The notes beneath the pieces are model-generated. The model searched no databases. It was given only the letters and a program-made list of their open reading frames with translations, and had not been told where the DNA came from. A program made the translations under genes and the position numbers. A DNA stretch of 64,000 nt from Candidatus Bathyarchaeota archaeon. Its GTDB lineage: Archaea > Thermoproteota > Bathyarchaeia > Bathyarchaeales > Bathycorpusculaceae. Location: the NCBI GenBank assembly GCA_026014585.1, contig JAOZIA010000002.1:417677-481676 (forward strand), read 5' to 3'. Numbering within the stretch: the first letter of the stretch is position 1; each line of letters begins with the position of its first letter. This document shows positions 51,984-61,797 of the stretch, piece after piece.

Positions 51984-53930
51984 CTATTTTCCTCCACTTG
52001 CCTTAACCGTGTAAGGCAGTAATCCGCCTTCGAAGAGGATACTTTTTTGTCTCTGCGAAAGGTTGTATATAAGCTCAATTTCCAAATTTTTGGTTTTATC
52101 CACCAGAATTACTGCTTCATTATTCTGCAGTTTCTCTTTGAGGTTTGGAACCTCTATTTCGTCACCCTGAGATATCTTGTCATAGTCTGCCATGTCCTTG
52201 AAACTGAAGGGGATGATGCCAAAGTTGACCAAGTTTGCGGCGTGAATGCGTTCAATCGATTTAGCAATGACTGCTTTTACATCCAGATACATTGGACAAA
52301 GCGCTGCATGCTCTCTTGAGCTACCCTGTCCATAAGACTCACCCGCAACAACCACTGTAGCTAAGCCTTTTGCTTTGGCGTCAAGAGCCCGAGCAGGGAA
52401 GGCTTTGTCAACTGGTTCAAACACGTACTTTGAGTACTCGGGAACATTACTACGGTATTTGAGGCGAGCACCTGCGGGCATTATGTGGTCGGTTGTGATT
52501 TTATCGCCAACTTTGATGTCCACTACACCTTTAAGTTCAGGAGCCATCGGGGTGTTGACTGGTGGAGCACCAATATTGGGACCTCTTGCTATTGTTACTG
52601 TGCTGTCAGCGTTTTTGGGGAAAATAAACATGGAATCATCAATGAAGAATTGGCTGGGCATGTCAACTTTGGGGTATAGCATGCTAAATGTTCGGGGGTC
52701 AGTGACTTTGCCTGTGACTGCGGAAACCGCTGCTACTTCGGGGCTAACCAAGTAAACTTGAGCGTCTGCGGTGCCGCTTCTGCCCTCAAAGTTTCGGTTA
52801 CTGGTTCTTAGCGAAACGCCAGCGGACTTGGGGCTTTGACTGTTACCAATGCAAAATCCACATGCCGATTCTAGCAATCGGGCACCTGAATCCAGCAAAT
52901 CACTAATGTAGCCATCTCTGGTTGCCATCTGAAGCACCTGTCTTGAGCCGGGAGCAACACCGAAAGAGACGTCAGGGTGTACTTTTTTGCCTTTCATTAT
53001 TTTTGCTGCAGTTGCTATTTCCTTATAGGAGGAGTTGGTACAGGAGCCCAGCATGACTTGGTCGACTTTGAGGTCTTTTAATTGGCTGATTTTTATGATG
53101 TTACCTGGGCTATGGGGTGCCGCGGCTAAGGGTTCAATTTTGCTAAGGTCAAGCTCAACCACTCTGTCGTATTCTGCGTCATCATCTGCTTTGAGTTCAA
53201 CCCAGTCGGCTTCTCTGCCCTGTGCTTTTAGGAACTTTAGGGTTTGCTCATCAGAGGGAAAAATACTTGTGGTTACACCCATTTCCGCACCCATATTTGT
53301 GATTGTGGCTCTTTCGGGCACACTAAGATTTTGAACGCCTGGACCAGCATACTCCATGACTACACCCACGTTTCCTTTTACGGAGAAAATCTCCAGCATT
53401 TTAAGGACAACATCTTTAGCGCTGACCCATGACTGCAGGTTGCCTGTGAGGTTGATTTTGTAAACTTTTGGGCATACAAGATAGAATTCGCCGCCGCCCA
53501 TTGCAACAGCAACATCTAAGCCTCCTGCTCCAATAGCTATCATGCCTATACCGCCGCCTGTAGGTGTGTGGCTGTCGCTGCCCAGCAAAGTTTTGCCAGG
53601 TTTACCAAATCGTTCAAGATGGACTTGGTGACAGATTCCGTTTCCTGCTTTGGAGTAGATTATGCCATATTTTGCGGCGACTGTTTGCAGGTACTTGTGG
53701 TCGTCCGCGTTTTCAAAGCCGACTTGGATGGTATTGTGGTCGACGTAGCTTACGGAAAGCTCGGTTTTTACCTGTTTTAGTCCCATTGCTTCAAACTGTA
53801 GATATGCCATGGTTCCTGTGGCGTCTTGGGTGAGGGTTTGGTCGATTCGTATGCCGATTTCTCGCCCCGCTACGTATTCGCCTACGACTAAGTGATTTTC
53901 AATTATTTTTTGAGTGAGGGATTTGCCCAA
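51984..53930 (-). CDS. Aconitate hydratase
   Basis: The [4Fe-4S] enzyme interconverts citrate and isocitrate. From TTG 53928-53930 (AAGGAGA seven bases upstream) the 648 residues begin [14 protein letters not shown] as in the family. The cluster cysteines are in GSCTNSS and ACGFCIGN (about 345 and 400). The C-terminal swivel domain has [15 protein letters not shown]. The one-chain form with a large first part resembles the mitochondrial-type archaeal aconitases. It precedes isocitrate dehydrogenase and gives a partial TCA arm to 2-oxoglutarate, the substrate of the glutamate dehydrogenase at 31 kb. Confidence 0.93.
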   Translation of the reverse strand: MGKSLTQKIIENHLVVGEYVAGREIGIRIDQTLTQDATGTMAYLQFEAMGLKQVKTELSVSYVDHNTIQVGFENADDHKYLQTVAAKYGIIYSKAGNGICHQVHLERFGKPGKTLLGSDSHTPTGGGIGMIAIGAGGLDVAVAMGGGEFYLVCPKVYKINLTGNLQSWVSAKDVVLKMLEIFSVKGNVGVVMEYAGPGVQNLSVPERATITNMGAEMGVTTSIFPSDEQTLKFLKAQGREADWVELKADDDAEYDRVVELDLSKIEPLAAAPHSPGNIIKISQLKDLKVDQVMLGSCTNSSYKEIATAAKIMKGKKVHPDVSFGVAPGSRQVLQMATRDGYISDLLDSGARLLESACGFCIGNSQSPKSAGVSLRTSNRNFEGRSGTADAQVYLVSPEVAAVSAVTGKVTDPRTFSMLYPKVDMPSQFFIDDSMFIFPKNADSTVTIARGPNIGAPPVNTPMAPELKGVVDIKVGDKITTDHIMPAGARLKYRSNVPEYSKYVFEPVDKAFPARALDAKAKGLATVVVAGESYGQGSSREHAALCPMYLDVKAVIAKSIERIHAANLVNFGIIPFSFKDMADYDKISQGDEIEVPNLKEKLQNNEAVILVDKTKNLEIELIYNLSQRQKSILFEGGLLPYTVKASGGK

Positions 53931-54100
53931 TGATTGTCTCTCCTTACAAGCTCGCGTTTCTATGAGGGTATATGTCAATTAAGCGTTACAGAAATGCTTT
54001 TTTATATTCTTTAAGCAATCTGCACTCTGTTTTGGTTGTATGAGCGATTAGGTATCAAATATAATAAGGAAACAGGTATTGGTAAGCTGATGGGTCAATT

Positions 54101-55045
54101 ATGCGTTGGTCTTCCCAGAAAAAACGAAACGTCCTCATTTTAGGCATAATAGTGCTTATTGCCTTGAACCTTTACACTTTCGTGGTTGCTTACCCTGAAA
54201 CCTACACGCCCTCCTCAGGAATCTCCAACGGACCAATACTGGCAAAAGATTTCTCAGCATACTACATCGGGTCCTGGAAACTTTGGAATGACCCCGCGCA
54301 AATATACAACATGAACTCTTCAGCGCCACAGCAACCCGCCATTTTGCCGTATCCTCAAGGCTACAAGTACCTGCCATCATTTCTTGTTTTGACTTCTCCG
54401 TTGCTTTTGCTGGATTATCAGGATGCGCTTTTGGCTTTTGATATTGTGCAGTTTCTGTTTTTGCCCTTCATTGCCTTCTTCATTTACAAACTCATGAACA
54501 ACAAGCCACTTGCCTTAACCTTCATAGTGTTGCTTGTCGCGTTGCTTTTGCCGTTTCCCACCGAGAACTGGGGAGCCTCACCGAGTTATTATTGGCAGTG
54601 GGGTGAGGGTCAAGCCAAAGTTGCAGTTCTTTTTTTGTTAACACTTAGTTTCTATCTTGGGAGTAAAGGAAAAACTGTTTTGTCAGGTATTGTTTTTGCT
54701 TTGGGATTTTTTGACCCAAGATTTGGACTATTAGCTATTCCTCTATTCTTGTTGTTTAATCGTGCAAACCTTAAAACTGCAATCGTGTCTACTGTTGCCG
54801 CTTTGGCTGTTTCTAATATGATGCTACTTTATCCTCCAATGGGATACGGCTTCTTAAGCATGGTTTTCTTCAGGGGAGTTCCAACACCAGTTTACTATTA
54901 CGCCTACATTCCCCTGCTCACTTTGCTGGCGCTAATGCTGATTAACCTTAAGGAGTTGGTTGCATTGTTTGATTACAAAGAAATCTTTGCCAAATTCACA
55001 GGAAAGCAAAAACAAGAAGCAAAGAAATCATTGGTGAAAAATTAA
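54101..55045 (+). CDS. GT87-like membrane glycosyltransferase
   Basis: This 314-residue protein has eight or nine membrane segments and the N-terminal loop signature ILAKDFSAYYIGSWKLWNDPAQIYN, with the DF..YY motif seen in GT-C family 87 (polyprenol-phosphate-mannose-type) enzymes. It is shorter than typical GT87 proteins (about 400), and a C-terminal basic tail follows. It likely transfers a sugar from a lipid donor at the membrane. No partner gene is adjacent. Confidence 0.7.
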   Translation: MRWSSQKKRNVLILGIIVLIALNLYTFVVAYPETYTPSSGISNGPILAKDFSAYYIGSWKLWNDPAQIYNMNSSAPQQPAILPYPQGYKYLPSFLVLTSPLLLLDYQDALLAFDIVQFLFLPFIAFFIYKLMNNKPLALTFIVLLVALLLPFPTENWGASPSYYWQWGEGQAKVAVLFLLTLSFYLGSKGKTVLSGIVFALGFFDPRFGLLAIPLFLLFNRANLKTAIVSTVAALAVSNMMLLYPPMGYGFLSMVFFRGVPTPVYYYAYIPLLTLLALMLINLKELVALFDYKEIFAKFTGKQKQEAKKSLVKN

Positions 55046-55096
55046 AATGTAGCTTTTGGAAAGGTTTGAGCGTAAGAAAAAGTAACAGGTGAGTTT

Positions 55097-55408
55097 TTAG
55101 CCCATCATTATGTTGTGGCTATGGCCTTCGCCTTCGTTTTCTTCACTGATATGGTGCATGACATGGAGGCCTAAGCCAGTTGCGGCGCCTGCAGCTAATC
55201 CGATGAGCAGATTGTTAAGCCAAGCGTATTGCCCAACTAATCCGATTACTACTAAGATGTCAAAGCCTAACGCGACTGCTAAATAGCCAGCGCACCACAT
55301 TTTAACGCTCATTCCACGGGGCTTGTTTATACCTATTCCGCCAAGCACACCCATCATTATCAAAAAACCAACTAATGCATAAATCCAATCGTAACTCAAA
55401 TTTTCCAC
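55097..55408 (-). CDS. Small three-helix membrane protein
   Basis: This 103-residue protein has three membrane segments (about 8-24, 38-60, 63-83) and a His-rich acidic tail (HVMHHISEENEGEGHSHN) that could bind metal. It starts with GTG. I do not recognise the family. It is on the minus strand between the GT87-like gene and the radical SAM fusion. Confidence 0.55.
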   Translation of the reverse strand: MENLSYDWIYALVGFLIMMGVLGGIGINKPRGMSVKMWCAGYLAVALGFDILVVIGLVGQYAWLNNLLIGLAAGAATGLGLHVMHHISEENEGEGHSHNIMMG

Positions 55409-55558
55409 CTATTTAGTTGGCTATGTTCTTTTGTGGTCTTAAATAGTTATCTAATCGGCGCCTGCTTTTACCTTCAACACGTACTTTTGCAAGTATTGTA
55501 CCGTTACCTTTTTTACATTCACAACCCAAAACTTTTCAATTTAAGTGGTGGCTACATA

Positions 55559-57634
55559 TTGAACTTTGACCAAACACACTGTCACAAGTGGGCGCTACTT
55601 CTTCTTGAGCGACAAAAAAAGCTGACACAAGCAACAGAAGCAATCAACAATCAAAACTTTGATGTTGCCCAGAAATTATTTAACGAAATCTTCACTGGAG
55701 CATACGTTGGAAGAAATGTTGACCCGGGCATGGCAGGTTCGCTTCTTTATCACATGGCTATGATTACCAAGATGGAATCTGAAACCCACGTGCTTCTAGA
55801 AGAGTTAAAGGTGAATCCGCCTGAAGTTTCTGAAAAACTAAACGAGTTCTACGACGCCTTTGTTTCAGATGCCACAGAACTCATTCAACCGTTAGGCATC
55901 AGCGTTAACGCACAAGAAGCAGCCGCCAAACCAAAATTGACCACTGAACAAAAAATTGCGCTCTTTTCGGATTTATCGGCAGATAATAAAAAAGTCAAAG
56001 CCATGCTAAAAACCAAAGACCTCAAAGCCACCAGCACTTTTAGTCAAATGTTTAAGGCTTGGGCAAGTCAAATTGTTCAGATGCGGCTTATTCAAGAATA
56101 CGAAACCATCAAGGGCTTGCTGACTCTATCTGAACTCTCCAAATCACTGGGTTTCTCAACAGTTGAAGCGGCTATGGAACGTGTGCAGGACAAATTTGGG
56201 CAGGAAACAGTCAATATTGCTCTTGATGTTACGCTTAAGGTAGGGCTACGACGAGAAAAATTGCAGTCAGTCATGCTTAGCGACCACTATATTAAATTCA
56301 AAATGGATGCAGGCAAACTGGATGGTGACATGACCTTTATGAACTGTCCCATTTACGGAAGCCACAAGTACGGACAAGAAAAATATAACATAAAACCTGA
56401 GGTGTCCGCTCTTTTCTGTAAGCACTTCTGCTTTGCCCACGCAAAAGCTATGCTAAACACTGTGCTCCCATTCCCGTTTACGCTTTGGCAACCTAAAACA
56501 ATGGCTAATGAAGGCAGCTGCGAGTTTTACCTCAAACTTGCCCATTCACCAACGGCGCAGCCAAATGAGCGATTTGTACCTTTAATCTTGTCTTGGAATG
56601 TTACCCGAGAGTGTAACATGAAATGCAGCCACTGCTACATCAACGCAACCGACAAAAAACTCCAAAATGAACTCACCACAGAAGAAGCAAAAAATCTCAT
56701 CGAACAAATCGCAGAAGTCAGCCACCCACTGTTAATACTAAGCGGCGGCGAACCAATGTTACGAGCAGACATTTACGAGCTTATTCGGTATGGAGCTTCT
56801 AAGGGGTTGAAGATGGGTCTGGGCAGCAACGGTATGTTAATTGATGATGCGGCAGCAGATAAGCTTAAGGAAGCAGGTATCGCAACGGTGTCCATTAGTA
56901 TAGACTCAAACATTCCAGAGCAACATGATGAGTTTCGTGGCGTTCAGGGTTCATGGCAAAAAGCAGTTGATGCAATTGTTGCGCTCAGAAAACGGGGCGT
57001 ACTTGTTCAGGTTAATACGACACTAACGCAGGAGAACTACAACCAAATCGATGATATCATGACTTTGTCAGAAAACTTGGGTGTAGAGAATTTTCATTTG
57101 TTCTTCCTTGTACCAACTGGTAGAGCAACAAAAATGTCAGATATCTCACCTGAAAAATATGAGCAAATGATAACTGAAACCTTTGCCAAAACGGCAAAAC
57201 ACAAGCTAAACGTTAAGCCATCGTGTGCTCCTCAGTTCATGCGAATTTCCAAAGATATGGGCTTGGACATGCGTCAATGGATTCGGGGCTGCGTTGCAGG
57301 AATGTATTACATTAGAATTTACCCCAACGGCGAAGTAACACCCTGTCCATACATGCCAGTAAAACTGGGTAACATCCGCGAAAAAAGTTTCAAAGACATC
57401 TGGTTCGGCTCGGAGATGCTCAAGGCTCTGCGGAACCCAGATTGCCTAAAAGGGAAATGTGGTGTGTGTGAGTTTAAGGAGATCTGTGGTGGCTGCAGAG
57501 CACGTGCCTATGGGCTTTCAAGCGATTTTATTGATTACTGCGGCGACTTACATGAACCAACAGAATTAGCAGGCGACTATTTAGCTGAAGATCCATGGTG
57601 TGTTTACCAACCGAAAGCACAAAGGAAACCTTAG
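55559..57634 (+). CDS. Fusion: ATC-hydrolase-like region plus radical SAM (Ahb/NirJ type)
   Basis: The start TTG 55559 has GGTGG upstream; a longer frame to 55433 has no site. The 691-residue product has a helical N-terminal region (about 1-200), a cysteine-bearing segment (about 245-340; MNCPIYGSHKYG, ALFCKHFCFAH) like L-2-amino-thiazoline-carboxylate hydrolase, and a radical SAM domain from about 345 with CNMKCSHCY (CX3CX2C), LILSGGEPMLR and a C-terminal SPASM-type cysteine set ending AEDPWCVYQP. The C-terminus closely resembles AhbC/AhbD/NirJ of siroheme-derived heme synthesis. The fusion is unusual, and the substrate is not clear. Confidence 0.85.
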   Translation: MNFDQTHCHKWALLLLERQKKLTQATEAINNQNFDVAQKLFNEIFTGAYVGRNVDPGMAGSLLYHMAMITKMESETHVLLEELKVNPPEVSEKLNEFYDAFVSDATELIQPLGISVNAQEAAAKPKLTTEQKIALFSDLSADNKKVKAMLKTKDLKATSTFSQMFKAWASQIVQMRLIQEYETIKGLLTLSELSKSLGFSTVEAAMERVQDKFGQETVNIALDVTLKVGLRREKLQSVMLSDHYIKFKMDAGKLDGDMTFMNCPIYGSHKYGQEKYNIKPEVSALFCKHFCFAHAKAMLNTVLPFPFTLWQPKTMANEGSCEFYLKLAHSPTAQPNERFVPLILSWNVTRECNMKCSHCYINATDKKLQNELTTEEAKNLIEQIAEVSHPLLILSGGEPMLRADIYELIRYGASKGLKMGLGSNGMLIDDAAADKLKEAGIATVSISIDSNIPEQHDEFRGVQGSWQKAVDAIVALRKRGVLVQVNTTLTQENYNQIDDIMTLSENLGVENFHLFFLVPTGRATKMSDISPEKYEQMITETFAKTAKHKLNVKPSCAPQFMRISKDMGLDMRQWIRGCVAGMYYIRIYPNGEVTPCPYMPVKLGNIREKSFKDIWFGSEMLKALRNPDCLKGKCGVCEFKEICGGCRARAYGLSSDFIDYCGDLHEPTELAGDYLAEDPWCVYQPKAQRKP

Positions 57635-57707
57635 CTGACACTGGAAATTTGAGACAGAAACTATTTAAGCAAAAGCTTTCTTTGACAAAAGTTCAGTGTT
57701 AACAAAA

Positions 57708-57878
57708 ATGGCTTTGGCAGCCCGTAAACCGCATCAGGCTGGACCGCCAAAACAGGAAACCGAGGCGAAAACACATGAGAAGAGTCCACCTTTACCCTTA
57801 TTCAAGAAATGTTTTAGCGGTGTCCTTAAATGGTTTGTTAAAATGCCAAGCTACAAAAACTCCGTGGAACCACATTAA
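57708..57878 (+). CDS. Small basic protein, uncertain
   Basis: This 56-residue frame follows a TATA-like CTATTTAAGC (57661-57670) at a reasonable distance. It is Lys/Pro-rich with a hydrophobic C-terminal helix (FKKCFSGVLKWFVKMPS). No ribosome-binding site is obvious, and I recognise no family. It may be real because it fills the space before MgtE, but this is weak support. Confidence 0.4.
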   Translation: MALAARKPHQAGPPKQETEAKTHEKSPPLPLFKKCFSGVLKWFVKMPSYKNSVEPH

Positions 57879-57917
57879 ACCCCTCTTTGGTTTGCCTTTT
57901 GTTTAGGAGGGGAAAAT

Positions 57918-59117
57918 ATGGCACATGTAGGGCTTTCAAAGAACTTTCTAGGAATGGTTAAGGAAACTTCAACAGCATACCTTTTTGACATGGGCGGTGT
58001 GCTTGCAGGATTTTTAATTGCCTATGGAATAGGTATCTTTGACAAAGCCCCGTGGGCAATAGCAATCTACCCAGCGATACTCAGCTCCAAAGGGATAATC
58101 AATGGTTTATTTAGCAGTCGCCTAAGCGCAGCCCTGCACCTTGGAACAGTAAAACCCCAGTTTCTTAAAAACCAAAAAGGACTATACAAAATTCTTGAAG
58201 CCATAATAGTTTTAACTCTAATTTTAAGCGCGGCAGTCAGTTTGTTTGCACTCATTTTTGGCACCATGTTTTGGGGGATTACTCTTGCTGATTTTTTTAG
58301 CATTTTATTGGTCATAATTGCAACTATGACGTTGGGGCTTCTCATTACTTTGGTTACCATGCAGGTAACTTTTGTATCTTTCAAAAGAGGCTTAGACCCA
58401 GACACAACCACTTATCCGTTAATGTCAACAATATCAAATATTCTAATCACACTTTGCTTTATCGGCGTGTTGAACCTGTTCTTTTTCGGAACCATGGGAC
58501 AATGGATTATCGCAGCTATTTGCTTAATCCACGTGTTTTTAGCGGTAGTATTTATTCCCCATAACCTAAGGGTTTCCGAATTTACACGGACAATCAAAGA
58601 GTCCATCTTACCACTGGTGCTGGTAGCTTTCCTTGTCAACATCACAGGCACAGTTCTCAAAACAGTAAACAGTATTGCCGCAAACCCAAAACCACTTTTA
58701 ACTCTTTACCCACCCATGATAGACATTGTTGGCGACGTTGGGCTAATTGTAGGTTCAACAGCAACAACAAAACTTGCGTTAGGCTTACTTAGACCATCTT
58801 TTTCATCAATCAAGAATCATCTGAGAAACATTTCCAGTGCATGGCTTGCTTCGATTGTAATGTTTGTCATCTTGGCAGCTTTAGCACTTGTTTTCAATGG
58901 ACTGTTTTCAGTTGCAAGTTTTTCAAATCTTGCCTTAGTTTTGATAGTTACTAACGCAGTATCTGTTTTAGCAATTGTTATGGTAACTTTCTTTGTTTCC
59001 CTGATTACTTTCAGAAAAGGCTTGGATCCTGACTCTTTCGTTCTTCCTTTGCTCACTGCCCTCGCAGACAGCATAGCGACCGCGGCACTTCTCTTAGCAT
59101 TGTTTATTTTGGTGTGA
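57918..59117 (+). CDS. MgtE/SLC41-like divalent cation transporter
   Basis: The 399-residue membrane protein contains two copies of the MgtE membrane domain (about 10-200 and 215-399). Matching pieces are AIYPAILSSKGIINGLFSSR with YPPMIDIVGDVGLIVGSTAT, and FKRGLDPDTTTYPLMSTISN with FRKGLDPDSFVLPLLTALAD. Such duplicated forms are SLC41-like and probably move Mg. The cytoplasmic N and CBS domains of bacterial MgtE are absent. AGGAGGGG precedes the ATG. The next gene may supply the regulatory part. Confidence 0.9.
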   Translation: MAHVGLSKNFLGMVKETSTAYLFDMGGVLAGFLIAYGIGIFDKAPWAIAIYPAILSSKGIINGLFSSRLSAALHLGTVKPQFLKNQKGLYKILEAIIVLTLILSAAVSLFALIFGTMFWGITLADFFSILLVIIATMTLGLLITLVTMQVTFVSFKRGLDPDTTTYPLMSTISNILITLCFIGVLNLFFFGTMGQWIIAAICLIHVFLAVVFIPHNLRVSEFTRTIKESILPLVLVAFLVNITGTVLKTVNSIAANPKPLLTLYPPMIDIVGDVGLIVGSTATTKLALGLLRPSFSSIKNHLRNISSAWLASIVMFVILAALALVFNGLFSVASFSNLALVLIVTNAVSVLAIVMVTFFVSLITFRKGLDPDSFVLPLLTALADSIATAALLLALFILV

Positions 59118-59174
59118 TTTATGGAAAAATGAAATATTCTAGAAGCTCATCTGAGTATTTGGAGCGATAATTAA

Positions 59175-60377
59175 TTGCCCCGATTTGAAAAAATAGAATA
59201 CCAACCAATTCCCGTTCGAGACCTTCTGCTTGAAATGAAGAATCTCTCCGAACTCATGATTGACTTAGCTTACTCCTCAGCACTCTACAATGACCATGAC
59301 TTAGCGGAGGATGTTTTAGCTCTTGAACGCAGGGTCGACAACCTTTCCTATCTACTTGAAATTGAAATTATGATCGCAGCAAGAGACGCCCAAGATGCTC
59401 AAGATTTAATCGGCGTGTCTGCTGTGGCAAGTGCAACGGATAAAATTTCTGACGCCGCCGCAGACATAGCAGGCATTATAACTCACAATATCGGTATTCA
59501 CCCTATAGTGGGAGAAATTTTTGAAAAAGTTGAAGAACGCCTCATAAAAGTAACTGTCAAGCCAAACTCTGAAATCGTGAACAAAAAAGTAGAAGAGCTG
59601 GATTTAGCGGCAAGAATGGGTGTTGACATTATTGCAATACGTCGAAATAATGATTGGATACTTAATCCCAAAGAGGAAGAAACAATCCGTCAAGGCGACA
59701 TATTAATTACTCGAGGAGCCCCCAAGGGTGTTTTACATTTCAAAGATTTAGCTGAAGGTAGACTTGCCCAGCTTGATATGCACCAGCAGGAACATTTCAA
59801 GGAAATCGTTTCTAAATTTGTCGAGTTAAAAAACACCTCCGAAGTGATGATGGACCTAGCCTATACATCACTGCTACTCAACAGTAAAGAATTAGCAGAA
59901 GAAGTAGAAAGACTTGAAGAACACATGGATAGTTTACATACAGACTTTGAATTACACGCGTTAACAAGTGATTTCAAAAAAGAAGAAGCCGCAGGCTTTT
60001 TGGGGTTAATTCGTTTAGGGGTTGCAACTGAAAAAATTGCTGATGCCGCCGCTGAAATGGCTGAAGTAGTATTACGAGGCGTGGAACTTCATCCGGTTCT
60101 TAAACTTGCAATTGAAGATGCTGAAGAAACTGTTGTTCAAGTCTGCGTAACAGAAGACTCCACATTGGTAAACAAGACTCTAAAAGAGGCAAGGATACAT
60201 GAAGAAACAGGCATGGAAGTACTGGTCATCAAACGAGACGAAAAAAGCATGCGCCCCCGAATGGACTCGACAATACATGCAGGTGACATACTTGTTGCTT
60301 CTGGCTATGCTGAAGGAGCCGAAGATTTCAAAAAACTAGCGTCCCCAAGCCAAAACTGCGATGTTGAAGAGGATTAA
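59175..60377 (+). CDS. Duplicated PhoU/TrkA-C regulatory protein
   Basis: The 400-residue protein contains two tandem units. Each has a PhoU-like helical part (ELMIDLAYSSALYNDHDLAEDV and EVMMDLAYTSLLLNSKELAEEV) and a TrkA-C-like beta domain (VKPNSEIVNKKVEELDLAARMGVDIIAI and VTEDSTLVNKTLKEARIHEETGMEVLVI). TrkA-C binds small ligands and controls ion channels. It starts with TTG and has GGAG upstream. It follows the MgtE-like gene, a pairing common in archaea (COG3273 type), and likely regulates that transporter. Confidence 0.88.
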   Translation: MPRFEKIEYQPIPVRDLLLEMKNLSELMIDLAYSSALYNDHDLAEDVLALERRVDNLSYLLEIEIMIAARDAQDAQDLIGVSAVASATDKISDAAADIAGIITHNIGIHPIVGEIFEKVEERLIKVTVKPNSEIVNKKVEELDLAARMGVDIIAIRRNNDWILNPKEEETIRQGDILITRGAPKGVLHFKDLAEGRLAQLDMHQQEHFKEIVSKFVELKNTSEVMMDLAYTSLLLNSKELAEEVERLEEHMDSLHTDFELHALTSDFKKEEAAGFLGLIRLGVATEKIADAAAEMAEVVLRGVELHPVLKLAIEDAEETVVQVCVTEDSTLVNKTLKEARIHEETGMEVLVIKRDEKSMRPRMDSTIHAGDILVASGYAEGAEDFKKLASPSQNCDVEED

Positions 60378-60439
60378 TCTCCCTGAAATTCATTACCTCT
60401 ATAAACCTCAAGATTATTTGATACTTGGGAGGCTAATCA

Positions 60440-60769
60440 TTGCTGAAGGAAAAGATTGCCGCTGGAAAAATCCATATATGCCAAAATCTCGCTTGCAGAA
60501 AAGTTTTCTCAGAACCCATCAAAGTTGAGAAACTAAAAGCCCCAAAAAAAGAACCGTACCTAGCCTGCCCCTTTTGCCTAACCGAAATAAACACCGAAGA
60601 AAAAACTGAAGCAACGCTAAATGAAAACATTATAGAAAAGCCAGAAAACTGTCCGCATTTTATGGGCTTTCTAAGTGAAAAGCCACACGAAGAGGGGTTC
60701 CCAGAGGAATGCTTAACGTGTAAGGTAATAGTTAGATGCATGTTTGCGGCGCCCAAAAATTCAAACTAA
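60440..60769 (+). CDS. Zinc-binding hypothetical protein
   Basis: This 109-residue protein starts at TTG and has GGGAGG ten bases upstream, a strong site. The eight cysteines are spread through CQNLAC, CPFC, CPHFMGF and CLTCKVIVRC, suggesting two metal sites. The middle is Glu/Lys-rich. I do not recognise the family. It lies between the PhoU/TrkA-C gene and pyrE. Confidence 0.6.
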   Translation: MLKEKIAAGKIHICQNLACRKVFSEPIKVEKLKAPKKEPYLACPFCLTEINTEEKTEATLNENIIEKPENCPHFMGFLSEKPHEEGFPEECLTCKVIVRCMFAAPKNSN

Positions 60770-60837
60770 CCATGTTTTGCAGTGTTTGTTGGTAAAGGGT
60801 TAAATTGCCAATTTAGCATTTTCACATAGGAATCACT

Positions 60838-61461
60838 ATGACTACTGATAAAAACAAAGTTGCAAATGCCCTGTACGAGTCAGGATGCGTAAAATTTGGC
60901 GCCTTCAAAATCAAGTCAGGCGCAATCAGCCCATACTACATTGACATGGCACGTCTACTATCCAACCCAAAACAGTTATGCATAATAGCAGAAGTTGCCG
61001 CCAAATCCATCCGGCAGATTATGGCATCTGAACAAATCAACAAGTTAGCCTCCATCGAGCTTAAAGGCGCTTTGATTGCTCCAAGCATTGCCTGCAAGCT
61101 GGATTTGCCCTGTGTTATTGTGCGTAAAGAAGACAAAGCTTATGGTGTTACGGGCAGAATTGCAGGCGCTGATGTTGTTGCAGATGATAATCTCTTGTTT
61201 TTTGATGATGTTGTTAGCGAGGGATTATCCAAGATTGAAGGCGTAAAACCACTCACAGAACTTGGTGGGAAAGTGAAGCATTTGATGGTTGTAGTAAATC
61301 GCGAGCAGGGCGGAAAAGAAAAACTTGAAGCCGCAGGTTTTCAGGTTCATGCATTGACAAAAATATCCCAAGTAGTTGAGGCATTACAAGAATCAGGTAA
61401 AATTACTAGTCACCAAGCCCAGATAGTGCTCAGCTACATCAAAAATCCTAACAGCGGGTAG
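60838..61461 (+). CDS. pyrE: Orotate phosphoribosyltransferase
   Basis: The enzyme joins orotate and PRPP to make OMP in pyrimidine synthesis. The 207 residues show the family N-terminus FGAFKIKSGAISPYYIDMARL and RKEDKAYGV, and the PRPP loop LLFFDDVVSEGLSK, in which DDVV is followed by SE rather than the usual TTG(T) sequence. ATG start and length are normal. No other pyr gene is nearby. Confidence 0.85.
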   Translation: MTTDKNKVANALYESGCVKFGAFKIKSGAISPYYIDMARLLSNPKQLCIIAEVAAKSIRQIMASEQINKLASIELKGALIAPSIACKLDLPCVIVRKEDKAYGVTGRIAGADVVADDNLLFFDDVVSEGLSKIEGVKPLTELGGKVKHLMVVVNREQGGKEKLEAAGFQVHALTKISQVVEALQESGKITSHQAQIVLSYIKNPNSG

Positions 61462-61462
61462 C

Positions 61463-61576
61463 TTATAATACTGTTTTTTCTCCACTGTACCATTTAACGA
61501 TTTCTTCTATTACCCTGCGGGGGTATCCAATTTCAAAGAGGGCACACCTCAAATCGTCAAATGTCTCTATTTCCAT
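61463..61576 (-). CDS. Small 37-residue protein
   Basis: This short frame starts at ATG 61574-61576 and ends two bases after the convergent pyrE stop. The minus-strand TATA-like sequence at 61617-61626 is centred about 45 bases upstream, giving a short leader. The product is an amphipathic, Tyr/Trp-containing protein (GYPRRVIEEIVKWYSGEK). The regular codon use and promoter fit a real gene, but no family is recognised. Confidence 0.4.
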   Translation of the reverse strand: MEIETFDDLRCALFEIGYPRRVIEEIVKWYSGEKTVL

Positions 61577-61797
61577 TTGATACACACGCTGTCCCTATTA
61601 TCATGTATCGTGACTCTTTATATATGCTTTCAGTTCGTCTCTGGAATATATCGAAAACAAAACTATATGGTGTTAAAGTAGCTGTTAACGTCAAGCCAAT
61701 CAAAGCGGTCATCCTTCAAAATGTTCTTTGCAAACTTGAGCAGTTTCACTCGAACATCCACACTTGAAGTGGGATACAAAATTGGGGATGCAACAAC

